Shown here in pieces: positions 5,567-10,893 of a DNA stretch of 10,893 bases. Every line of letters begins with the position of its first letter. Position 1 is the stretch's first letter. The translations under genes were made by a program, and so were the position numbers. The stretch comes from Syntrophales bacterium (GTDB taxonomy: Bacteria; Desulfobacterota; Syntrophia; Syntrophales; UBA8958): assembly GCA_023231165.1 (NCBI GenBank), contig JALNVY010000070.1, positions 1-10,893 on the forward strand, given 5' to 3'. Below the pieces are notes generated by a model that made no database searches, was not told the origin of the DNA, and saw only the letters and a list, made by a program, of their open reading frames with translations.

Positions 5567-7138
5567 TTACAGCGGAATGTTGTTGTGCTTCTTGGGCAGG
5601 CTGACCTGCGTTTTATCCTTCAGGGCGTCGAGAATGGCGGCGACGCGCTTCCGGGTCTCCCGGGGGGCGATTACCTCTTCGATAATCCCCATGGTGGCGG
5701 CAAAGTAAGGATTGTTGAACTGCTCCTCATAAGCGGCGACCAGTTCCGTCCGTTTGGCGGCGGGATCGGCAGCCTCGTTAATCTCCCGTCGATAAACGAT
5801 GTTGCAGGCCCCTTCGGCGCCCATGACGGCGATTTCCGCCGACGGCCAGGCCATGACATAGTCGGCCCCCAACTGCTTGCTGCACATGCCGATGTAGGCG
5901 CCGCCGTAATCTTTCCGCGTCACGACGGTGAGTTTGGGAACTGTTGCCTCGGAATAGGCGTGGAGCAGCTTCGCCCCGTGACTGATGATGCCGGCCCATT
6001 CCTGTGCCGTTCCGGGCATGTAGCCGGGGACGTCGGAGAAGGTCAGCAGGGGAATATTAAAGGCGTCGCAGAAACGGATGAACCGGGAGGCCTTGTCGGA
6101 GGCGTTGACGTCGAGAACGCCGGCCCCGAACTTGGGATTGTTGGCGATGACGCCGACGGTCTGCCCCATGATGCGGATAAAGGCCACCAGCATGTTTTTC
6201 GCCCACATTTCGTGGGGTTCGAATATCTCGTTGTTATCCGCCACGGCCATGACGATCTGCTTCATGTCGTAGCCACGGCTCGCCCGGTCGGGGATAATCT
6301 TGTCCAATTCCGGACATTCCCGGTCGGCGCTGTCCGTACAGGGGGCGCAGGGCTGGGGGCTGTGGCAACTGTCGGGCAGGTAAGACAGGAGCATCTTTAC
6401 CCTGTTGATGCAGTCTTCGTCGTTCTCCGTGGCGAAATGGCAGACACCGCTCTTGGTGGCGTGGGCCACGGCGCCGCCCAGATCGTCATGGGTCACTTCT
6501 TCGCCGATGACGGCCTTGATGACATCGGGACCGGTGATATACATATAGGAACTCTTCTTAACCATGAATACCCAGTCCGTGAGGGCGGGAGAATAAACGG
6601 CGCCGCCGGCGGTGGGTCCCATGATGGCGGTGATCTGGGGGATGTATCCCGAGCCGATGGTGTTGCGATAGAAAATGCCGCCGTAGCCTTCCAGGGCCGG
6701 CACGCCTTCCTGGATCCGGGCGCCGCCGGAGTCATTCATGGACACGAAGGGTTTCCTCGCGTCGAGGGCCATATCCATGATCTTCCAGATCTTTTTGGAG
6801 TGCATCTCCCCGAGGCTCCCGCCGGCGCTGGTAAAATCCTGGGCCGCCGCAAACACGGTCCGGCCGTTGACCTTGCCGAAACCAACGATGACGCCGTCGG
6901 CGTTGATTTCCTTTTTGTCCAGACCAAACAGGGTGGAACGGTGCTTCACAAATAACTGGACTTCCTGGAAGGTCCCTTCATCATAAAACATCGCCAGCCG
7001 CTCCCGGGCCGTCATCTTGCCCAGATCGTGCTGTTTGGCAATCATTTTCTCACCGCCCATGGATTTCAGGGCTTCTCTGCGGGCCTCGAATGCACGGATC
7101 TTCTCTTCCGTCATTCCTTTTCCTTGTTCTTTTGCCAT
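5567..7138 (-). CDS. Acyl-CoA carboxyltransferase subunit (propionyl-CoA carboxylase beta / methylmalonyl-CoA decarboxylase alpha type)
   Basis: A 523-residue biotin-dependent carboxyltransferase with two crotonase-like halves. It moves CO2 between carboxybiotin and an acyl-CoA. The N-half has SGGARIQEGV (137-146) and GPTAGGA (174-180), the acyl-CoA oxyanion region; the C-half has FGAGVLDVNASDKASRF, PGYMPGT (371-377) and the RKDYGGAYIGM block (408-418) for carboxybiotin, and the protein ends in the typical KKHNNIPL. Residue 416 is Ile at the position that is Asp422 in Streptomyces PccB, a known determinant of acyl specificity. The inter-domain linker holds four cysteines in 18 residues (258, 264, 267, 275), which is unusual. 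The ATG at 7138 is preceded by AAGGAGAG nine bases upstream. No biotin carboxylase, biotin carrier or decarboxylase membrane subunit is adjacent, so carboxylase, transcarboxylase or sodium-pump decarboxylase partners must be encoded elsewhere. Confidence 0.92.
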   Translation of the reverse strand: MAKEQGKGMTEEKIRAFEARREALKSMGGEKMIAKQHDLGKMTARERLAMFYDEGTFQEVQLFVKHRSTLFGLDKKEINADGVIVGFGKVNGRTVFAAAQDFTSAGGSLGEMHSKKIWKIMDMALDARKPFVSMNDSGGARIQEGVPALEGYGGIFYRNTIGSGYIPQITAIMGPTAGGAVYSPALTDWVFMVKKSSYMYITGPDVIKAVIGEEVTHDDLGGAVAHATKSGVCHFATENDEDCINRVKMLLSYLPDSCHSPQPCAPCTDSADRECPELDKIIPDRASRGYDMKQIVMAVADNNEIFEPHEMWAKNMLVAFIRIMGQTVGVIANNPKFGAGVLDVNASDKASRFIRFCDAFNIPLLTFSDVPGYMPGTAQEWAGIISHGAKLLHAYSEATVPKLTVVTRKDYGGAYIGMCSKQLGADYVMAWPSAEIAVMGAEGACNIVYRREINEAADPAAKRTELVAAYEEQFNNPYFAATMGIIEEVIAPRETRKRVAAILDALKDKTQVSLPKKHNNIPL

Positions 7139-7398
7139 AAACCTACACTCTCCTTATCTCCGATTTATTCTCGTACGTTAAGTACATTGAACTCAATTCT
7201 GTCTTGACCGGGTCGGCCTTCTCATGTAAGTAAGCCTACCGCAAGGTTTTCCTATGGGATTGTTAATCCGGACAACCAACGCAGCGAAAAATCCCGAATC
7301 CTTGCCTTGATGTTAGCTAACTTATTGTATTTTAAAACCTTTTTGTCTTAACCGGGACGCATCATATCCTGTTTAACAAAAAGATGCAAGGAGGATCA
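7139..7398. promoter_or_regulatory. Divergent intergenic region with repeated word and palindromes
   Basis: This AT-rich region must hold the promoters of the carboxyltransferase (-) and pgk (+) genes. It contains a 13-bp direct repeat TGTCTT(G/A)ACCGGG at 7200-7212 and 7344-7356, exactly 144 bp apart, and two perfect palindromes, ATTGA-ac-TCAAT (7186-7197) and GTTAGCTAAC (7312-7321). The repeats could be sites for one regulator acting on both genes. A weak plus-strand promoter candidate is TTGTCT (7343-7348) with TATCCT 16 bp on. I found no -24/-12 sigma-54 promoter and no recognisable riboswitch. Confidence 0.45.
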
Positions 7399-8592
7399 AT
7401 GAGATTTATCGACCAATTCAGCCTTAAAGACAAAAAAGTCCTATTCCGTTTCGACTACAATGTGCCCTTGGACAGTTCCCAAAATATCACCGATGACAGC
7501 CGGATCCGGGCAACCCTGCCGACGATCAATTACGCCCTCGACGCCGGAGCCATGATCATTATCGTCTCCCACCTGGGCCGCCCCAAAGGGAAGGTCAAGC
7601 CGGAATTCAGCCTCTGTCCCGTAGCCAAGAGACTTTCCCGGCTCCTCCACAAGGATGTCGTCATGGCCCCGGATTGCATCGGGGACGACGTCAAAGCCCT
7701 TGTCGAGAACATGAAGCCCGGCGACGTCATCCTCCTGGAAAACCTCCGGTTTCATCCCGAAGAGGAGAAGAACGACGAGGGATTTGCCCGGCAATTGGCC
7801 GCCTATGCCAACGTCTATATCGACGACGCCTTCGGCAACGCTCACCGGACCCATGCCTCCAACGTCGCGATCACGAAATTTGTCAAGGAGTGCGGCGGCG
7901 GCTTTTTGATGAAAAAAGAGGTCAATTACTTCCAGAAATGCCTGGATAACCCGGCCCGGCCCTTCGTGGCCATCATCGGCGGATCAAAGGTCTCCGGCAA
8001 ACTGGAGGCCCTGGTCAACCTGATTAAAAAGGTCGATAAAATGATCATCGGCGGCGGCATGGCCTTCACCTTCCTGAAAGCGGCGGGCTACGAGGTAGGC
8101 AAGTCTCTCGTGGAAGAAGACCTGATGCCCATGGCCGCGGAGGTCATGAAAACCGCCCGGGAACTCGGGGTAAAATTCTATCTTCCCGTGGACTGCGTCA
8201 TGGCTCAGGAAATGAGCGCCGAAGCGGAGACCAAGATCGTCCCCATCCAGGAAATGAATAGTAATTGGATGGGCCTGGACATCGGGCCGGCGACGATCAC
8301 CCTCTTCACCGAGGCCCTGGCCAATGCCAAGACCATCGTCTGGAACGGGCCGATGGGGGTCTTCGAGATCGATGCCTTCGGGCGGGGAACGGCGGCCATG
8401 GTTCACAGCATCGCCAATTCCTACGCCATGACCATTGTCGGGGGCGGCGATACGGATGTAGCCGTCCACAAGACCGGAGAAAGCGATAAGATCACTTACA
8501 TCTCCACGGGCGGGGGAGCCTCCCTGGAACTGCTGGAGGGTAAGGAACTCCCGGCCATCGCGGCTCTCGACGCCTGCGGTACCGCTATATAA
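7399..8592 (+). CDS. pgk: Phosphoglycerate kinase
   Basis: A 397-residue monomeric cytoplasmic kinase of glycolysis and gluconeogenesis that interconverts 1,3-bisphosphoglycerate + ADP and 3-phosphoglycerate + ATP. The N-terminal substrate domain has VLFRFDYNVPLD (14-25), the basic-patch SHLGRPKG, and DDAFGNAHRTHASN. The C-terminal nucleotide domain has GGSKVSGKLEAL, the WNGPMGVFE block, and GGGDTDVAVHK followed by STGGGASLELLEGKELP. Length is normal for bacteria. The ATG at 7399 is chosen because AAGGAGG (7388-7394) sits four bases upstream; an in-frame ATG at 7384 overlaps that site and would add MQGGS. Unlike the common gap-pgk-tpi order, it is followed by truA after 11 bases. Confidence 0.97.
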   Translation: MRFIDQFSLKDKKVLFRFDYNVPLDSSQNITDDSRIRATLPTINYALDAGAMIIIVSHLGRPKGKVKPEFSLCPVAKRLSRLLHKDVVMAPDCIGDDVKALVENMKPGDVILLENLRFHPEEEKNDEGFARQLAAYANVYIDDAFGNAHRTHASNVAITKFVKECGGGFLMKKEVNYFQKCLDNPARPFVAIIGGSKVSGKLEALVNLIKKVDKMIIGGGMAFTFLKAAGYEVGKSLVEEDLMPMAAEVMKTARELGVKFYLPVDCVMAQEMSAEAETKIVPIQEMNSNWMGLDIGPATITLFTEALANAKTIVWNGPMGVFEIDAFGRGTAAMVHSIANSYAMTIVGGGDTDVAVHKTGESDKITYISTGGGASLELLEGKELPAIAALDACGTAI

Positions 8593-8603
8593 AGCCTCCC
8601 GGC

Positions 8604-9350
8604 ATGCGCAATCTGAAGATGATAGTCGAATATGACGGCGGCGGCTATCACGGCTGGCAGCGACAGAAAAACGGCCTGTCCATCCAGCAGGTCCTCGAGG
8701 AAAAGATCGCCGTCATCACCGGGGAAAAGGTAAAGGTCATCGGTTCCGGGCGGACCGACGCCGGGGTGCACGCCATCGCTCAGGTTGCCCACTTCAAGAC
8801 CGCCTGCGGGATCCCCGCCGGTAATCTTCTGAAGGGAATCAACAGCCTCCTTCCCGTCGATATCGTCCTGAAATCACTGGAAGAAGCGGACGAAGACTTT
8901 CATGCCCGGATCGACGCCAAAGGCAAGGTTTATCTTTATCAGATATTCAACAGCCCCGCCCGGTCGGTTCTTTATCGTCACCATGCCTGGATAATCCACT
9001 GCCCCCTGGATATCGCTCTCATGAGGAAGGCGGCCGGTTGTCTGATCGGCCGGCATGATTTTACCTCTTTCAGCTCCGTCCACACCGACGTGATATCCTT
9101 TGAAAGGGAAATGAAAAGAGTCGAAATTATTAATTTTTTGTCGGTTGAACATCCTTTGATTAAAATCTATGTGGAGGCAGACGGCTTTTTGCGGTATATG
9201 GTGAGAACGATTGTCGGCACCCTGGTAGAAGTGGGAAGGGGGAAAAGGCCGCCCGAGGACGTAACGTCCATCCTGAAAGGTCGCGACCGGAAGCTGGCCG
9301 GCATGACGGCGCCGCCTCAGGGGCTTTTTCTCAAAAAGGTTCTCTATTGA
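8604..9350 (+). CDS. truA: tRNA pseudouridine(38-40) synthase
   Basis: A 248-residue enzyme that isomerises uridines 38-40 in the anticodon arm of many tRNAs. The family motif GSGRTDAGVHA (47-57) contains the catalytic aspartate D52. Other family blocks are the N-terminal YDGGGYHGWQRQ (10-21), KVYLYQI, RHDFTSFSS and the C-terminal DGFLRYMVRTIVGTLVEVG. Length fits TruA. The ATG at 8604 lies 11 bases after the pgk stop without a strong Shine-Dalgarno, suggesting translation coupled to pgk. No terminator separates it from the downstream hicA gene. Confidence 0.96.
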   Translation: MRNLKMIVEYDGGGYHGWQRQKNGLSIQQVLEEKIAVITGEKVKVIGSGRTDAGVHAIAQVAHFKTACGIPAGNLLKGINSLLPVDIVLKSLEEADEDFHARIDAKGKVYLYQIFNSPARSVLYRHHAWIIHCPLDIALMRKAAGCLIGRHDFTSFSSVHTDVISFEREMKRVEIINFLSVEHPLIKIYVEADGFLRYMVRTIVGTLVEVGRGKRPPEDVTSILKGRDRKLAGMTAPPQGLFLKKVLY

Positions 9351-9390
9351 AGGACGATCGAAAACGGCCCGCGCTTTGCGTTAAGGAAAA

Positions 9391-9585
9391 GTGAAAATTC
9401 GTGATATAATCAAACGAATAGAAGCTGATGGATGGTATATAGTCCAGACAAGGGGAAGTCATCGTCAATACAAACATCCTGCAAAGCCAGGACGAGTGAC
9501 AATTGGCGGTCATCCAAACGACGATCTTGGGCCGGGAACACTTAACAGTATCTTGAAACAGTCGAGATTGAGGGAGGTTACGTAA
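9391..9585 (+). CDS. hicA: HicA family toxin (mRNA interferase)
   Basis: A 64-residue protein with the double-stranded-RNA-binding-like fold of HicA toxins, which cleave mRNA independently of codon frame. Visible signatures are GWYIVQTRGSHRQYKHP with the catalytic His24, VTIGGHPNDDLGPGTLNSILKQ, and the overall length of 60-80 residues. Translation starts at GTG with AAGGAA just upstream (9383-9388). The gene is noticeably more AT-rich than pgk or truA, and it lies 40 bases after truA, which fits acquisition by transfer. It directly precedes hicB. Confidence 0.93.
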   Translation: MKIRDIIKRIEADGWYIVQTRGSHRQYKHPAKPGRVTIGGHPNDDLGPGTLNSILKQSRLREVT

Positions 9586-9798
9586 ATGTATAGATACCTC
9601 ATTGTTGTTGAAAAAAGTCAAAATAATTATTCGGCTTATTCTCCTGACATGCCAGGCTGTATTGCTACGGGTCCAACGGTTGAGGAAGTAAAGGAACGTA
9701 TGCAGGCAGCCATCACCATTCATGTCCAGGGACTGATAGAGGATCACTTGTCTATTCCGGAACCTCAGTCGTTTGCAGAATATGTGGCCATTCAGTAA
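9586..9798 (+). CDS. hicB: HicB family antitoxin, short form
   Basis: A 70-residue antitoxin that binds and blocks HicA. It shows the HicB partial RNase-H-like fold: YLIVVEKSQNNYSAYSPDMPGCIATGPTVEEV, then the amphipathic helix VKERMQAAITIHVQGL. Many HicB proteins carry a further C-terminal ribbon-helix-helix or HTH domain for autoregulation; this one stops before any such domain, so it may not bind DNA itself. The ATG abuts the hicA stop codon with no gap, and GGGAGG at 9572-9577, inside the hicA end, serves as its Shine-Dalgarno. The pair is therefore translationally linked. Confidence 0.92.
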   Translation: MYRYLIVVEKSQNNYSAYSPDMPGCIATGPTVEEVKERMQAAITIHVQGLIEDHLSIPEPQSFAEYVAIQ

Positions 9799-9873
9799 CC
9801 ATAGGGGTTTCTCGAATCCTATATCCTGGACAAATAACTTGCCCAGCGCCCTAAATATTTTCTGGAAGTCATC

Positions 9874-10725
9874 ATGAACATACTCATACTGGGCCACAAG
9901 GGCATGTTAGGGACGGAGCTCATGTTGCGTCTTGGCATCGCTCATGAGGTGACGGGCAAGGACGTCGGGGATTTTGACATCACCTCTCCCGAATCCTGCC
10001 GGCAGGTAATCTCCGAAATAAATCCCGAGGTTGTTATCAACGCCGCTGCCTACACCAATGTTGACGGGGCGGAAAAGGACAGGGACACGTGTTTCGCCGT
10101 CAATGCCGAAGGGGTAAGAAACGTGGCCCTTGCGTGCGAAAAGGCGAACATCCGGATTGTCCATTTCAGCACCGATTACGTCTTTGACGGAACCGGGGCA
10201 ACCCCTTACCGCGAAGACGACGCCCCGGCGCCGCACGGTGTTTATGCCCAGTCCAAGGCCGCCGGGGAGAAGTATCTGCAAGAATACAGCGAGAATTATC
10301 TCCTGATCCGTACGGCCTGGCTCTATGGCCGGAACGGGAAGAATTTCGTCAAGACTATCCTGGAAAAGGCAAGACATACGGATACCCTGCGCGTCGTTGA
10401 TGACCAGACCGGTTCACCAACCTACAGCCGAGATCTGGTTGCTGCGGTCCAGGTCCTGCTGGAGCAGCGTCACCAGGGGATCTTTCATGTGACCAACCGG
10501 GGTTCCTGCACTTGGTATGCTTTCACGAAAAAGATCCTGGAATATGCGGGGCTTGAGCATGTTGCCGTTGAACCAATTCAGACAAAAGATCTCAACCTGC
10601 CGGCGCCACGACCGGCTTACAGCGTCCTTAATACCCGGAAGTTCACCGATGCCACGGGAAACATCCTGCGCTTCTGGCAGTTAGCCCTACAGGATTATGT
10701 CGAACACACCGAATTCCGCAAATAA
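9874..10725 (+). CDS. rfbD: dTDP-4-dehydrorhamnose reductase
   Basis: A 283-residue extended short-chain dehydrogenase that reduces dTDP-4-dehydro-L-rhamnose to dTDP-L-rhamnose with NAD(P)H, for cell-surface polysaccharide. Features: Rossmann glycine motif GHKGMLG (7-13), NAAAYTNVDGAE (56-67), STDYVFDG (99-106), catalytic YAQSK (Y124, K128), RTAWLYG, and DDQTGSPTYSRDL in the substrate half. Length is typical (280-300). The ATG at 9874 has only a weak GGAAG upstream. The usual partners rfbA, rfbB and rfbC are not in the window, so they lie elsewhere or beyond its end. A new promoter follows the stop codon directly. Confidence 0.93.
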   Translation: MNILILGHKGMLGTELMLRLGIAHEVTGKDVGDFDITSPESCRQVISEINPEVVINAAAYTNVDGAEKDRDTCFAVNAEGVRNVALACEKANIRIVHFSTDYVFDGTGATPYREDDAPAPHGVYAQSKAAGEKYLQEYSENYLLIRTAWLYGRNGKNFVKTILEKARHTDTLRVVDDQTGSPTYSRDLVAAVQVLLEQRHQGIFHVTNRGSCTWYAFTKKILEYAGLEHVAVEPIQTKDLNLPAPRPAYSVLNTRKFTDATGNILRFWQLALQDYVEHTEFRK

Positions 10726-10727
10726 TA

Positions 10728-10756
10728 TTGACACAGGAGCATAAAGCCCCTATATT
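10728..10756 (+). promoter_or_regulatory. Near-consensus sigma-70 promoter
   Basis: TTGACA (10728-10733), a 17-bp spacer and TATATT (10751-10756, five of six matches to TATAAT). It starts three bases after the rfbD stop and faces the gene beginning at 10856, leaving a leader of about 90 nt. One of the strongest promoter matches in the window. Confidence 0.65.
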
Positions 10757-10855
10757 TCTAAATAAACTTCTTAGCTTCCTGGATATTACGCGGTCACAAC
10801 AAGGCGTGAAAATGGTAAAAATGGCCTAATGATTAATGATTGAGGAGGAGCTGCC

Positions 10856-10893
10856 ATGAAGATATTACCCCTGAGATTTTCATTAATTATGTC
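10856..10893 (+). CDS. Start of an unidentified gene (N-terminal fragment)
   Basis: An ATG with a strong Shine-Dalgarno (GAGGAGGAG, 10842-10850) opens a frame that runs off the window. The first 12 residues, MKILPLRFSLIM, are a basic start followed by hydrophobic residues, as in a signal peptide or first membrane segment. Too little is present to name a family. The near-consensus promoter upstream implies it is its own transcription unit. Confidence 0.6.
   Translation, partial: MKILPLRFSLIM

Noticed and set aside
5585..6955. Long 456-codon open frame antisense to the carboxyltransferase gene
   Set aside because: It is Gly/Asp/His-rich without family motifs, as expected from the complement of a GC-rich gene; the minus-strand protein is a clear carboxyltransferase.
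7139..7398. Riboswitch or sigma-54 promoter upstream of pgk or the carboxyltransferase
   Set aside because: I found no GG-N10-GC element on the strand scanned and no known aptamer core; only short repeats and palindromes are evident.
9331..9897. 188-codon minus-strand open frame across hicA and hicB
   Set aside because: It shows no motifs, and both plus-strand genes are clear family members with proper ribosome binding sites.
10812..10829. Five-codon mini-ORF (MVKMA) in the leader of the last gene
   Set aside because: It has no Shine-Dalgarno and nothing suggests an attenuation peptide; likely chance.

Overview
The window reads as a stretch of chromosome from an anaerobic, GC-rich bacterium. 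The gene content is a degradative-type thiolase, a biotin-independent carboxyltransferase subunit, a PAS/sigma-54 activator, PEP carboxykinase and small Cys-rich proteins. Together with the palindromic intergenic repeats, this resembles Desulfobacterota (former Deltaproteobacteria), perhaps Syntrophales-like. That placement is inference; there is no rRNA or other marker gene here.

Layout. The 3' end of a thiolase gene (1-220, +) runs into a strong hairpin terminator. Convergent to it lies a PAS-AAA+-Fis sigma-54 activator (234-1679, -). Divergent from the activator is a PEP carboxykinase-like gene (1809-3425, +) with a sigma-70-type promoter and a possible operator. Two tandem Cys-rich mini-protein genes follow on the minus strand (3438-3868). 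They are divergent from a secreted glutaminyl-peptide cyclotransferase (3934-4716, +) and a PaaI-type hotdog thioesterase (4762-5223, +). The region 5224-5566 has no gene but is full of structure: a half-copy of a dispersed-looking repeat, a bidirectional terminator and three tandem palindromes. Convergent across it is an acyl-CoA carboxyltransferase (5567-7138, -). A 260-bp divergent intergenic region leads to phosphoglycerate kinase (7399-8592, +) and truA (8604-9350, +). A more AT-rich hicA-hicB toxin-antitoxin pair (9391-9798) follows, then a dTDP-4-dehydrorhamnose reductase (9874-10725). The window ends with a near-consensus promoter and the first codons of another gene.

Functionally, the window mixes central carbon metabolism (PEP carboxykinase, phosphoglycerate kinase), acyl-CoA metabolism (thiolase, thioesterase, carboxyltransferase), tRNA modification, dTDP-sugar synthesis and a toxin-antitoxin module. 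I see no large undescribed multi-gene system. The items most worth a second look are the tandem 9-cysteine mini-proteins, the divergent PEP carboxykinase, the four-cysteine linker in the carboxyltransferase, the GAFTDA variant in the sigma-54 activator, and the repeats and palindromes in the intergenic regions.
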